A stretch of DNA of 64,000 nucleotides, from the NCBI RefSeq assembly GCF_900110185.1, contig NZ_FOCT01000010.1, forward strand, positions 62,001 through 126,000, read 5' to 3'. A model generated the notes under the pieces. That model was not told the DNA's origin, did no database searches, and saw only the letters and a program-made list of their open reading frames with translations. Positions 35,430 to 44,275 of the stretch are shown piece after piece. The position numbers were made by a program, and so were the translations under genes. The DNA comes from Nitrosospira multiformis. Lineage in GTDB: Bacteria; Pseudomonadota; Gammaproteobacteria; Burkholderiales; Nitrosomonadaceae. How positions within the stretch are numbered: the first letter of the stretch is position 1; each line of letters begins with the position of its first letter.

Positions 35430-37930
35430 TTGCCCCCCAAAATGCTGACCTTAATCGATCCGTGTTCCGGAACGCTTGGATCGTTGTCGCAGCGGATGAT
35501 TTGATCCGCTGCAACGGCGACTGAATCGGGCATTTCAGTCATTCCCTGTGTCCGGCCGCGCACCCTGTAACGTACACATAAAACGCCAGCAACGCCTGGT
35601 GCAGACTGTATAGCCGATTCAAGATTACTTCTCTCCAATGGGACGCCAAATGAGAAATTGTCGGGATTGAAAAACCCTCGCTGACCATTTACGACACTAG
35701 ATGAGTTTAACCGCCCGAGGATTGCGGCCTGGACGTCTCCCTGAAATGCATCCGGCAATGCACACACCTGCACCTCGATATCCAGCGATACATACTGCGG
35801 CTCCGGCACATAAGACTCGTACCCCGCCATACGGTAGCGATTAAGAAGGTCAATTAGTTCTTTTCGCTGATCAATAGTGATTCGTTCGCTATGCAGCGGG
35901 TCAGGCGTGGTGAAGACTGTAAGCCAGCTACCCGTCCATCTGAAGACTGTTCCCGCTCGCTGTACCCACGGAAGTTTCTCCGCCGCATTTTGATAGTCTT
36001 TTGGAATCACAGCGCGATTTTGCAGTGTCCTGAATGCTTGAGGAGCGAGCCGCCGGACACGTTCCGCGGTTTCCTCATCCGCTCCACCGGAGGCTGGGAA
36101 AGGATTGGTGGCGGACCGCAATTTTGCCTTCGCCGAAATCGCTGGGTCGATCTGCCAAACTGCGTCCGCAGCTATATTGCCTATCGCTCCGCCGCCTACA
36201 CGATATGTAACGCGAAAGACGGCGGTATCAGGTGGAATCTCACCAAAAATTCCATCGCCGAAGCGAATCGTATCCCCGGCATCGCTATCGTACTCATACT
36301 GGACCGAGTCGTCCGAGTTACGTCCAATAGGCAGATAGCGGGCCTTGTCGAGTGTAAAGACATTTGCGAATTGCTCGGCATCGAGTAGCCGTCGCAACCA
36401 ATCCCATTTGGCAGGCAAACCCCCATCCGTTTGCTCCAATAGAATTTCTGGCAAAGGAATTCTGTCTGCTGCTGGGCCGGTCGGAACCAACCATGCGAGC
36501 GGCGCTTTTTTCAGGCTATAAAGGTACTGCCATGGAGGAGGTACATCAGTATCAGCTACTGCTTCACGCGGACCTGTACGGACGATAGCAACAGGAATTG
36601 TAGGATCTTCTGGCGACGCGGAAACCATAGCGAATCTCTCGTCAGTGACGGTTATCCCTTGCGTCGCTGGTACCAGATTCCCGCCGAGTGTAGTTCGGGT
36701 CAGGTCATGGTCGACAAGCAGCTTATCAGCATCTCTCCAGCGAAGATATGTGAATGCTACAGGTGCAGTTGGTCCAGGGGGCGAAGCGTTACAAGTCATG
36801 AATGGCGGCCTAGAAGAACCTATTGGCTGCGAGAACAGAAAGTCGCAGTCTTCCACGGGACCGCCAATGCCGAAATTATCAGTTAGCTGCACAATTTGGC
36901 GAATGGGAGGATCAGCGCTCGTCTGTGCCTTCGTTTCGATCAATAAGAGCTGATTTGGCTGAAAATTGAACCCGTGACCAAGCACTTTCATACTTGTCGC
37001 GCCTGCTTTTAAGCAACGCTCACTGTCGTCGAACCAGTACGGCTTGATGGCCCCCGCATTCCATAGCGAGCTGGCGATGGAGGTAGGTGGACTAGACAAT
37101 CGTCTGCCAGTGGCATCGGTCAAGGTTTGCAACAGGCCCTCCCCGGTTTCGAAAACAACAGGTGTGCCATCCGGAGCGGCGCCTGTTACCGCTAAACCAT
37201 GCGCTATACTGTTTACACCTTGATCGACATCGAATTGCAGCATCACTCGCGAGGCGGTAGCGCATCTCGGTTCATAGTCGACCATACGCGCGTGCCGAAC
37301 GAGAGAGCGCCGCTGCGTTGCTGTATCAAGCGATGCTTCGGCAGCGATTCGATCCTGCGTATAGCTCAAGTCATCCGCCAGTGCTGATAGGGCTTCGAGG
37401 AACATTACGCCAACATCAGCTTCGGAACGCTCCTGCCATTCCGGATAGCGAAGTGCGGAGAAATCGAGCAATGCTTGGCGGAAGCTCAGGAAATCCTTCG
37501 CCAGGTAGTCAATCGGGGGAATATCTTGCTCCTCAGCCGGACATTGGGGCGTTACCAGTCGGCAATCCAGGCTCGACGGACATCGTGCCTTGAATGAGAA
37601 CGTTACCTCTTGAAAAAAAGGATCAAGCTTATTACTGGAAATCGACAATCTGTATATGGAAAAATCGCCCGGGGAAGCAACAGTCAGGTTCAGGATGAGC
37701 GAATTGCCGTCCGTTTGCCAGTCTGTATTGTCGTTAACCGGGCTGACGGACACCGTCCGGATTGTTTCGCCACCTGTTATTGTCGGTGTCGAAATGGTTC
37801 CGCTCAGTTGAACACTGTTGAGAAAATGAACGCGCAGCCATGTTTGCGAGTCGTTTGCAATCTCGACAAAATCGATGCCGTTGAACAGTAACGATTCAAG
37901 CAAGCGGGCTTTTCGGTCCTTGATTTCCAT
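35426..37930 (-). CDS. Baseplate assembly protein J-like (Afp11/12-like), first copy
   Basis: 834 residues. IDYLAKDFLSFRQALLDFSA, RYPEWQERSEADVGVMFLEA and LADDLSYTQDRIAAEASLDT form the typical start of the gpJ-like wedge domain. IRFGDGIFGEIPPD and VRRLAPQAFRTLQNRAVIPKDYQ match the conserved core shared with the 878-residue neighbour. The first about 135 residues are a beta-sandwich not present in simple phage gpJ. Two gpJ-like genes in tandem are the rule in Afp/PVC-type clusters. It lies 13 bases below gp25 and overlaps the next gene. Confidence 0.86.
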   Translation of the reverse strand: MEIKDRKARLLESLLFNGIDFVEIANDSQTWLRVHFLNSVQLSGTISTPTITGGETIRTVSVSPVNDNTDWQTDGNSLILNLTVASPGDFSIYRLSISSNKLDPFFQEVTFSFKARCPSSLDCRLVTPQCPAEEQDIPPIDYLAKDFLSFRQALLDFSALRYPEWQERSEADVGVMFLEALSALADDLSYTQDRIAAEASLDTATQRRSLVRHARMVDYEPRCATASRVMLQFDVDQGVNSIAHGLAVTGAAPDGTPVVFETGEGLLQTLTDATGRRLSSPPTSIASSLWNAGAIKPYWFDDSERCLKAGATSMKVLGHGFNFQPNQLLLIETKAQTSADPPIRQIVQLTDNFGIGGPVEDCDFLFSQPIGSSRPPFMTCNASPPGPTAPVAFTYLRWRDADKLLVDHDLTRTTLGGNLVPATQGITVTDERFAMVSASPEDPTIPVAIVRTGPREAVADTDVPPPWQYLYSLKKAPLAWLVPTGPAADRIPLPEILLEQTDGGLPAKWDWLRRLLDAEQFANVFTLDKARYLPIGRNSDDSVQYEYDSDAGDTIRFGDGIFGEIPPDTAVFRVTYRVGGGAIGNIAADAVWQIDPAISAKAKLRSATNPFPASGGADEETAERVRRLAPQAFRTLQNRAVIPKDYQNAAEKLPWVQRAGTVFRWTGSWLTVFTTPDPLHSERITIDQRKELIDLLNRYRMAGYESYVPEPQYVSLDIEVQVCALPDAFQGDVQAAILGRLNSSSVVNGQRGFFNPDNFSFGVPLERSNLESAIQSAPGVAGVLCVRYRVRGRTQGMTEMPDSVAVAADQIIRCDNDPSVPEHGSIKVSILGGK

Positions 37931-37943
37931 AAAGATGCGGTTG

Positions 37944-38321
37944 TCAGCTCACGATAATCTCAGTTACTTGTTTGGATTGAGTCTCAATCAAGACATATTC
38001 AATCGTTACCAGAATCTGAGAGTAGTCCCCGCCCTCGCCTGGAGAGACCTGAACGTTAACTACGGTAATCTGGCCTGCAAGCCATCGGTCCAATGCTCCC
38101 CGGACAAGTAGCTGTGTCGTTGCTTGCAGTCCGTCTGAGTTGGGGGCAAAAAGCAACTGCCGAAGCCCGCAACCAAATTCGGGGAGATTAACTCGCTCAC
38201 CTGGAGAGGTGAGCAGTATCTGGCGGATCATCTGGCCTACGTGGGCTCCGTACGAAGCTTGGGCAGCCTGCCCGGATACAGGGTCAATACGGAAAGGAAA
38301 TGCATAGTCATGCCTGATCAT
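37944..38321 (-). CDS. gp25/GPW-like baseplate protein (Afp9-like)
   Basis: 125 residues from the ATG at 38321, chosen because GGAAGAGGAAGAG precedes it and the domain begins here; longer open sequence upstream overlaps the PAAR-like gene. The core ASYGAHVGQMIRQILLTSPG, ERVNLPEFGCGLRQLLF and ITVVNVQVSPGEGGDY is the gp25/GPW lysozyme-like fold that nucleates sheath polymerisation on the baseplate. Length agrees with the family. Confidence 0.92.
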   Translation of the reverse strand: MIRHDYAFPFRIDPVSGQAAQASYGAHVGQMIRQILLTSPGERVNLPEFGCGLRQLLFAPNSDGLQATTQLLVRGALDRWLAGQITVVNVQVSPGEGGDYSQILVTIEYVLIETQSKQVTEIIVS

Positions 38322-38338
38322 GGGCTCTTCCTCTTCCT

Positions 38339-38671
38339 TTAAACTCCGGTAACGCGAAGTTGCGCAAACGAAATGGTTACGGTACCCTGCACGGCTTGAT
38401 CGGCTGCGACACATAAGCCGATATTGTCCTTTGTGAGGGTTGAATCGCTTTGTACCTGACTTCTTGTCGCAGGTTGCATCCATTGCACCCTCACGCATGG
38501 GTGTGGCACCCCTGCAATATTTAGTGAGCAGCCGGTGATGGTAAATTTATCGGAGGTGCGCAACATGTAATCGCCCATTGCCTTGACACGCGTATTGGCA
38601 CTCACAAGTTGCACTTTTCCACCATGCGGACACATCAGGACACTTGACGTATTCAAGAACCTCGCTGCCAT
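38339..38671 (-). CDS. PAAR-like tip protein (Afp10-like)
   Basis: 110 residues from the ATG at 38671, with GGAGG nine bases upstream inside the end of the spike gene. ARFLNTSSVLMCPHGGKVQLV, DKFTITGCSLNI and GVPHPCVRVQW carry the repeated Cys/His pattern of PAAR-like (DUF4280-type) proteins, which fold into a metal-held cone at the spike tip and pierce the target membrane. It follows the gpV spike gene directly, the expected order. Confidence 0.85.
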   Translation of the reverse strand: MAARFLNTSSVLMCPHGGKVQLVSANTRVKAMGDYMLRTSDKFTITGCSLNIAGVPHPCVRVQWMQPATRSQVQSDSTLTKDNIGLCVAADQAVQGTVTISFAQLRVTGV

Positions 38672-38672
38672 A

Positions 38673-39185
38673 TCATGAAACCTCCAGGGCACCCTCATTA
38701 ATGCTCACCTCAGAATCGCTCAGGCTGATCTTGCTGGAGCCTCGTTCAAGCGTAATTCCGTCACTGTCGAGAGTAATTTTGTTATTGTTACCGTCAGTGA
38801 TTGTGATCGTGCCGGAATCGTCGTCGGCAAGGATCTTGTGACCGGACTTCGTCACAATCGCCTTTACCGCAGGGGCTGCGTCCGAGGGCAGCTCACCATC
38901 ACGCCAGTAGCAACCTGTCCAGATTGGGTAGGAAACGTCACCCCCTTCGAACTCGATCCACACGCCAGTCCCCACTTCCGGGATAAAAGCAAACCCGGCA
39001 CCATTACTTGCGTATGGCACGCATGGAGAGCACCATCCGGTCGTGCCGCCCGGTAGCACTGAGGGAACCTTCGCCTTGATGCGCAAAGTGTTCTTATCGA
39101 CTTCGGTTACGGAACCACGGTATTTCCCGTAAAAACGGTTCCGTAGCCGCTCCAGTACATCCATGATTAGCTGATCGTTTATCAT
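38673..39185 (-). CDS. Spike protein, gpV/VgrG-type OB fold and beta-prism (Afp8 C-part)
   Basis: 170 residues. YRGSVTEVDKNTLRIKAKVP, PYASNGAGFAFIPEVGTGVW and IEFEGGDVSYPIWTGCYW are the OB fold of phage baseplate protein V / VgrG gp5. The tail ILADDDSGTITITDGNNNKI then TLDSDGITLERGSSKISLSD is the repeating strand pattern of the triple beta-helix needle. It trimerises to make the central spike and starts four bases inside the hub gene (39182-39185). Confidence 0.92.
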   Translation of the reverse strand: MINDQLIMDVLERLRNRFYGKYRGSVTEVDKNTLRIKAKVPSVLPGGTTGWCSPCVPYASNGAGFAFIPEVGTGVWIEFEGGDVSYPIWTGCYWRDGELPSDAAPAVKAIVTKSGHKILADDDSGTITITDGNNNKITLDSDGITLERGSSKISLSDSEVSINEGALEVS

Positions 39186-40381
39186 GCGCCAATCAACCCT
39201 GCCAAGCCGCCGCCTCCTCCGGTCGAAGATTGACCGACAGCGTTGCGGACCAGTACGAATTTCATTCTGTAATCATCCGGAGTGATCATATGGCGCACGC
39301 TCCAGACGAGATATTTGCCCGAGTGCAATGCACCTACGCCTTCGATCGCGACAATCATGCCGGCACGCAACACCACGCCCAGCCGAGCAATATCTGCCTC
39401 TCCCTCGCATCGTACAAACCATGCAGATTCACGTAACAGCGACTGCGCGCGCAAAGTCAATTCATCACCCTCGTCGACGGGCGCGGCAAGCAATACGGTC
39501 ATCGGACTGCCGCTAAAGTTAGCGAGCCCGCGATCACCTAACAATGGCAGTCCTGTGTCGGAACTATCGGCAGAAGCACCGTCAGGATCAGGATCGGTAA
39601 ACAGTGCCTGGCGAGCAATGACGGCTGAAGGAGCTGTAACTTCCCACTGAAGATCGAGCGATTGCACATTCCACGTTTCTGAATCGGTAATCGAAAAAGT
39701 AGTGACCGGCTTTACGTCGAGCTTGGGTGATGCGAAGTAACCCGTTCGAACACCGGGTTTATCTGTGCAGACGACTCTGCAGAATTTTCCATTGCGGCGA
39801 GCAAGGGCGCGAAGAAACTGAATATCCGTAGCGCGCTGCATCAGGCTGTGCCCGAATTCGTTATGTGAAGGTGAATCTTCGTCTGAATTCTCCTCGGCAG
39901 GAATAATGCCATAATCACCAAAGATCGAATTCGCGGCATCTATATCAGAGACATTAACCCATTCTTTTACCTTTTCGGTAAGGTTCATCAGCCATGAAGC
40001 ATCCTGCCCCCAAACCTTGAGCTTGCTATCTGTTACTCCTGTATTCAGGTGAAGCTTATGTGAAAGCACGTAGCCATCGAAAATACACTGTGCGCCTGTT
40101 CCTCCACTATCACCTCTGCAGGGCACCGAGGCTGCATCGGCGATGACTCTTGAGGAGTCGGAGGAGGAAGCGCTTACCACTACTGCGAGGTTAGTCATCG
40201 GTCGCAGCCGATCATCAGAGACATAAGTCAAGTCTCCAGCTTCAGTTCGGCTTACGGGCACATTCAACTCCACTGCGCCCGGCAGATCCATATTCTCTTC
40301 GACTTCGAGCAATGAGATACTTGTATAGAAGTCTGCGTCCGCCGGCTGGTTATCAAAGAAAATCTGGTAGTTGCTCGACAT
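39182..40381 (-). CDS. Hub protein, phage late control gene D-like
   Basis: 399 residues. It opens NYQIFFDNQPADADFYTSIS and LLEVEENMDLPGAVELNVPV, then RATDIQFLRALARRNGKFCR, the conserved gpD/VgrG-hub region, and closes with GKYLVWSVRHMITPDDYRMK. In Afp/PVC the hub and spike are one VgrG-like protein; here they are two coupled genes. It forms the trimeric hub from which the tube extends. The C-terminus is Gly-rich (STGGGGGLAGLIGA). Confidence 0.9.
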   Translation of the reverse strand: MSSNYQIFFDNQPADADFYTSISLLEVEENMDLPGAVELNVPVSRTEAGDLTYVSDDRLRPMTNLAVVVSASSSDSSRVIADAASVPCRGDSGGTGAQCIFDGYVLSHKLHLNTGVTDSKLKVWGQDASWLMNLTEKVKEWVNVSDIDAANSIFGDYGIIPAEENSDEDSPSHNEFGHSLMQRATDIQFLRALARRNGKFCRVVCTDKPGVRTGYFASPKLDVKPVTTFSITDSETWNVQSLDLQWEVTAPSAVIARQALFTDPDPDGASADSSDTGLPLLGDRGLANFSGSPMTVLLAAPVDEGDELTLRAQSLLRESAWFVRCEGEADIARLGVVLRAGMIVAIEGVGALHSGKYLVWSVRHMITPDDYRMKFVLVRNAVGQSSTGGGGGLAGLIGA

Positions 40382-40392
40382 AGGGTATAGCG

Positions 40393-40668
40393 TTAGAGCC
40401 CTGCCAGCGGAATTCCGACCAGATCGCGCTTCGCCAAGGCATCAGGCACCATCACATTGTTTGCATCGCACAAGCGCCAGAACCCGTTAGGGTCATTGAG
40501 GAAGCGGTTCGCGATCAAGTCCAATCGCTGCCCCTCAGAGCGCCGAAAGTACCCTCTAACGAAAGCAGGCCGAGGAATTGGGGTTCGCAATACGTTGATG
40601 CGGGTGCCGTCGAATCGTATCAACACCATTGTCCCAGTTTTTTCATAACGACTTCCCGGAAATATCAT
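40393..40668 (-). CDS. LysM/gpX-like baseplate linker (Afp7-like)
   Basis: 91 residues, with AAGGAAAG before the ATG at 40668. RSEGQRLDLIANRFLNDPNGFWRLCDANN followed by VPDALAKRDLVGIPL resembles the LysM-type tail protein X that links the tube to the hub in phage and eCIS. In Afp7 this domain is fused to a tube-type domain; here the CIS tube-domain protein is a separate gene just upstream. Confidence 0.82.
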   Translation of the reverse strand: MIFPGSRYEKTGTMVLIRFDGTRINVLRTPIPRPAFVRGYFRRSEGQRLDLIANRFLNDPNGFWRLCDANNVMVPDALAKRDLVGIPLAGL

Positions 40669-40730
40669 GGCTGCTTTCCTTTGCGAGAATGGACTAATCC
40701 CACTGCAAAATCCAATCCTGGTATTGAAAA

Positions 40731-41513
40731 TTAAAAGGAATTCGGAAGCATTCCGATAACCGACCCTACGGGGTCGCCGAGATTTGCTACAGCGTGTGTT
40801 TGCCGCAATCCCTGCGAATATTTGTAAGCTACCCGTGCCACCAATCCCAGCGCTCCCTCCACTTTCCCAAGCTCATCAAGCGTGAGAACGCGCAGGGTAA
40901 TTTGCACATCTGCTTGGGTCGGATTCAGCATTCTATCGTACAGCTTCTCGGTAATTGCCAGGTTGGTGACTCGCACTGGTACAATCCGTTGCGGTCCCCA
41001 TACAAACAGCACTGTGGGCACGTGTGACGCCGGCACCTCTTTTTTCGCTGCGGAACAAACAGTGGCTGAAACCGCCGAGGCAATCGTATCACCTCCTACG
41101 GCCCCGGCAGCCGCCCTCGCAGCGCCGCTTGTAACAGCTCCAGCGGCATTAGCCGCGGCAGAAACTTGGCCAACCAGCCCACCATCGAATGCTCTGCTCG
41201 GATATTGCAACATCTCGAGGGCAGCCAATCGGGGATAGATACCGCTGACAATGGCAAGGCCCGCGGCAACTTGATTAGCATCACTGTCAGCGATCGCATC
41301 GTTACTGTTGAGTGCGAGCGAAAACGAAAATTCTTCGCCCGGTATTCCTTTAACGGCTAATGGATCCTTGTTCGCCTGCGGATCAGGTGGGGCAGGCGTC
41401 CAGGTATGCGTAATAGTTTCCGGATTAAACTGAAACAGGATCACGTTCGGCGATGAGCCGATGAATGTCGGCATGAAAGAGACCAAAGCACCTTTAATAA
41501 ACCATCCCGGCAT
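40731..41513 (-). CDS. CIS tube-domain protein (tube initiator)
   Basis: 260 residues. SPNVILFQFNPETITHTWTP, GIPGEEFSFSLALNSNDAIA and FVWGPQRIVPVRVTNLAITE with MLNPTQADVQITLRVL match the CIS_tube domain (PF19266-type) found beside the LysM protein in eCIS loci. It probably forms the first tube ring on the hub. An Ala-rich helical insertion (AAANAAGAVTSGAARAAAGA) interrupts the domain near residues 120-140. Confidence 0.83.
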   Translation of the reverse strand: MPGWFIKGALVSFMPTFIGSSPNVILFQFNPETITHTWTPAPPDPQANKDPLAVKGIPGEEFSFSLALNSNDAIADSDANQVAAGLAIVSGIYPRLAALEMLQYPSRAFDGGLVGQVSAAANAAGAVTSGAARAAAGAVGGDTIASAVSATVCSAAKKEVPASHVPTVLFVWGPQRIVPVRVTNLAITEKLYDRMLNPTQADVQITLRVLTLDELGKVEGALGLVARVAYKYSQGLRQTHAVANLGDPVGSVIGMLPNSF

Positions 41514-41560
41514 TTACATCACCCCGTAAAGATTGTTTGAGCGCGTGTCACAAAAATTCT

Positions 41561-41797
41561 TCATGGCAACCGCCTCAGTTCCTGAAGAATTTCAGAGATA
41601 ACCTGCTCGATCAGCTTGTCTGTATTGGTAGCGGCATCTGCTGTTAAATTGATGCGTACGACAGGCACATCGCTTAGCGCAATGCTTTCACGCCTAGCCG
41701 CTAATCCTTCCGTTATTCCCATTGCCAAACGCCGAGCCTGGGACTCAGTGACACCTGTTAATTCCATTGACATTCTGTCAATTGATATCCCCGGCAT
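41561..41797 (-). CDS. Small conserved-position eCIS protein, unknown
   Basis: 78 residues from the ATG at 41797, which has AGGTGA upstream; a TTG at 41815 is a weaker alternative. GISIDRMSMELTGVTESQAR followed by RLAMGITEGLAARRE predicts helix, then PVVRINLTADAATNTDKLIE and QVISEILQELRR. No family is recognised. Genes of this size and position, between the disordered protein and the tube-domain protein, occur in several eCIS loci, so it is probably a real structural or assembly component. Confidence 0.62.
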   Translation of the reverse strand: MPGISIDRMSMELTGVTESQARRLAMGITEGLAARRESIALSDVPVVRINLTADAATNTDKLIEQVISEILQELRRLP

Positions 41798-41882
41798 TTT
41801 TTCACCTATTCGCAACTCATCATTTCTTTAACCCCTGCTTCCGCCGGAATGTGGAAAAACGATGCAGGCGGAACAACTTTGT

Positions 41883-42761
41883 TCATCCTTGCGCCAGCCC
41901 AAAAGACCGGAAGCCCTGTGCTAGCGGCACAACTCCGCGAGGTGAAGATGTCGTGCTGGAGATAACCTTCCGAGGCGGTTTGGGGGGGTTGATGCGCACT
42001 TCCAGAGTACCGATGTGAATAGCTGGGGAAGAATTGGAGTCCCGCTGCTCGCGCTTTTCAGACTGATGTGCTGATTTTTCCGACATGGCTGACGCCGGGG
42101 GAGTCAGCAAAATACGATGAGGGTGGGCTGCCTTGCTTGCCGAGCTTACGCTGGATGTTTGCTTTCGCTGGACACCCTCCTGTATCAACGCAGCAGTATC
42201 CTCAATAGCAGTCATCGCTCGCCTCCCCAGCTCCTGTTTTGGGATAACTGAAGTGCTGCGAACTATTCCTATTCGTTCAGTATCTTTTGACATAAGCAAA
42301 TTGTTGTGAGCCATCGTTGTCTGCGCAGTATCCGTAGTCTTACCAATTATCGAATCCAGGGTTTGGCTAGGCTTCGTGCCTGGTTTTTTTACTTCATTCA
42401 TAATCCCCGTCACGACTGGTGCAGGCTCATTATTTGAGATTGCCACAAGCTCATCTTTCGTCGCGTTTGTCGGCCTTGTCGGCCTCAGGCCGCCAACGGA
42501 TGGGGTTGATAACATAATTGCCGGCTCAGCACCCGTAACGCGGAAAGATTGCTCCATCTGGGTCAGGTTTGATGTCCCAATGGGAGTCTGGGGAACATGG
42601 GTGCGTGGTGAATCTGTAGCTGATGCATTTTCCGGGAAACTCAGACCTGGTCCCGGTAATGCAGGCCGGAAAAATATACGTGGGGGTGTTAGAAATCCTC
42701 GTCCGCCTCCCCGGTCCCCGCCTTGGACGAGACGAGAAAGATATGAAACAGAGCCTTGCAT
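41883..42761 (-). CDS. Disordered Pro/Ser/Thr-rich eCIS protein, unknown
   Basis: 292 residues from the ATG at 42761, which has a strong AAGGAGG site upstream inside the end of the preceding gene. The composition is low-complexity, rich in P, S, T and A, with no clear globular domain until the C-terminal IHIGTLEVRINPPKPP patch. That patch resembles a short motif seen in unannotated proteins of other eCIS loci. It could be a flexible ruler, chaperone or cargo-docking segment; nothing in the sequence decides between them. It is the only protein in the locus with a plausible unstructured-ruler character, though it is far shorter than normal tape measures. Confidence 0.6.
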   Translation of the reverse strand: MQGSVSYLSRLVQGGDRGGGRGFLTPPRIFFRPALPGPGLSFPENASATDSPRTHVPQTPIGTSNLTQMEQSFRVTGAEPAIMLSTPSVGGLRPTRPTNATKDELVAISNNEPAPVVTGIMNEVKKPGTKPSQTLDSIIGKTTDTAQTTMAHNNLLMSKDTERIGIVRSTSVIPKQELGRRAMTAIEDTAALIQEGVQRKQTSSVSSASKAAHPHRILLTPPASAMSEKSAHQSEKREQRDSNSSPAIHIGTLEVRINPPKPPRKVISSTTSSPRGVVPLAQGFRSFGLAQG

Positions 42762-42763
42762 GT

Positions 42764-43693
42764 TTATTGGCCTCCTTCTTGTCGAGCGAGCTCGGCGTAA
42801 ATCATCCGGCGGTTCCTGGGCATTGCGAGGATATCTGCTTCTGTCCAATGGTACCGACGAGCGAGTATATCTATGTCCTCGTAAATGAATGCAGCATACT
42901 GTCTTAGCTCACTTAGGCAATAATCGCGGACGTCAAAGTAGATATGTGCTTCTGCCCCGCACTCCGGGCATGCTCCAATTAGTTCGTTTGAAAGGGCGGG
43001 AGCCATTGATTCCATGGCCGTTTCAACCTGTAGGCGCTTCCCGGCATCAAGCAACGCTGGCCGGACACATCGTTGAACCAGTGCCTCTGCTGGGTCCGGG
43101 AGCCCTGCTACCGCCAACTGATCGGCGGCGGTCGGTATGCGAAAGAAAACCTCATCTTTCTGTCCGGAACGGTGATTCAATGGTGTTGGGGGCGGCTGAG
43201 GCGTAGAACTCCCGGCGGATTCCCCCTCAATCCCTGCTTTATGATTTACCTGCCCTTCTAAAAGCCGGAACCAGCCTGGCTCTTCCGCAGACTCCACGCT
43301 CCAATCGCGATCATCTTCCGGGACCAGGACTGGGATGTGGTGGGCGATGTACTCATCAACCCCGAACGAGATGTCGATCCGTTGATTACAACCTGCTGCT
43401 CCACAAGAAACATCGGCTCTTATACTATCGCCTAAAACCGCCTGCCGGAGACGAAGGATTAAAACATCCAGGTCAGTCGTAGCCAGCCAGTCCCAGCTTT
43501 CATGAGTGCCGATATCCGATGTGCCATGATCCTGCAAGCGGGCGAGGCGATTTAACAACGCAAGCACAAGAGAAACGTTGTTGTCCCTTGCTTCGAGAAG
43601 CAATTGATCCTCAACACCAGTCAAAGGCCTAAGGATGACTTTCTGCCCGCTTATCGGCAGCGGTCCTACACGTAACACAGCCTCAACAGTCAT
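42764..43693 (-). CDS. eCIS protein with zinc-ribbon-like cysteines, unknown
   Basis: 309 residues. The N-terminus (VILRPLTGVEDQLLLEARDN) and repeated helical segments give a mixed alpha/beta protein. Two paired-cysteine sites are visible, VSCGAAGCNQ and IGACPECGAEAHIYF, typical of a zinc ribbon. The C-terminal LSELRQYAAFIYEDIDILAR then RYHWTEADILAMPRNRRMIY recalls T4 gp26-like baseplate/hub accessory proteins. It is placed between the tube and the disordered protein. It may help connect tube and baseplate; the assignment is not firm. Confidence 0.58.
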   Translation of the reverse strand: MTVEAVLRVGPLPISGQKVILRPLTGVEDQLLLEARDNNVSLVLALLNRLARLQDHGTSDIGTHESWDWLATTDLDVLILRLRQAVLGDSIRADVSCGAAGCNQRIDISFGVDEYIAHHIPVLVPEDDRDWSVESAEEPGWFRLLEGQVNHKAGIEGESAGSSTPQPPPTPLNHRSGQKDEVFFRIPTAADQLAVAGLPDPAEALVQRCVRPALLDAGKRLQVETAMESMAPALSNELIGACPECGAEAHIYFDVRDYCLSELRQYAAFIYEDIDILARRYHWTEADILAMPRNRRMIYAELARQEGGQ

Positions 43694-43699
43694 CTTCTT

Positions 43700-44209
43700 T
43701 TATGTCTCGGCCGGTTCTGTAAGCGTCCTATCCCTCTCCCAACCTTCGTTTTCCAGCTTAATATGCTCCAATGCAACCGAGTTTGCACCAGCGTCCAATT
43801 CCGGCAATGCCTGGTATTCCGATACCCAGCAGCGGTGAACGATATATCGCAGTACAGGATCTCCCCTCTCATTCTGTAACACAATAATCATTTCTTTCCT
43901 CAGATCGCCAAGTGAGGTACTGGGCGACCCTTTGTCGAGCACTTGGGCCGCATCCGCCCAATCCTGAAAGTCGCTATCGTGGGTTACTCCGCGCTCCAGT
44001 GTGATCGCATCATAGGTGGTGCGGCCGAGTCCCTTTAGGACGATTGCATTTCCGCCTTCCTTGTATTCTATCGGCTCACTTGTTCGCTTTAATCCCCCCA
44101 CTTTGCTTACCCCGGCGACGGGAGAAGTACTCCCCCCAAAATACACAAGAAAGCGGTATGTCTTGTACGGATCGTATCGACTTGAGTTGACGCTGAACGG
44201 TTTGCCCAT
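43700..44209 (-). CDS. Inner tube protein (phage T4 gp19-like; Afp1/5-like)
   Basis: 169 residues. YDPYKTYRFLVYFGGSTSPV, AGVSKVGGLKRTSEPIEYKE and TTYDAITLERGVTHDSDFQD are the gp19/Hcp-type tube fold, and the C-terminal VALEHIKLENEGWERD is the family's closing strand. Only one such gene is present, plus the CIS tube-domain protein, whereas Afp has two to three tube paralogues. It lies 66 bases below the sheath gene and polymerises into the tube that carries cargo. Confidence 0.92.
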   Translation of the reverse strand: MGKPFSVNSSRYDPYKTYRFLVYFGGSTSPVAGVSKVGGLKRTSEPIEYKEGGNAIVLKGLGRTTYDAITLERGVTHDSDFQDWADAAQVLDKGSPSTSLGDLRKEMIIVLQNERGDPVLRYIVHRCWVSEYQALPELDAGANSVALEHIKLENEGWERDRTLTEPAET

Positions 44210-44275
44210 GAAACTCTCCTAATCCAAACATTCTCTGTGATTGCTTCAGAAAGAAAGCAACGCTCAAAATGCCGC

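Noticed and set aside
38322..38498. Longer start for the gp25-like protein
   Set aside because: The extension overlaps the PAAR-like gene in another frame and lacks family similarity; the ATG at 38321 has a strong ribosome site.
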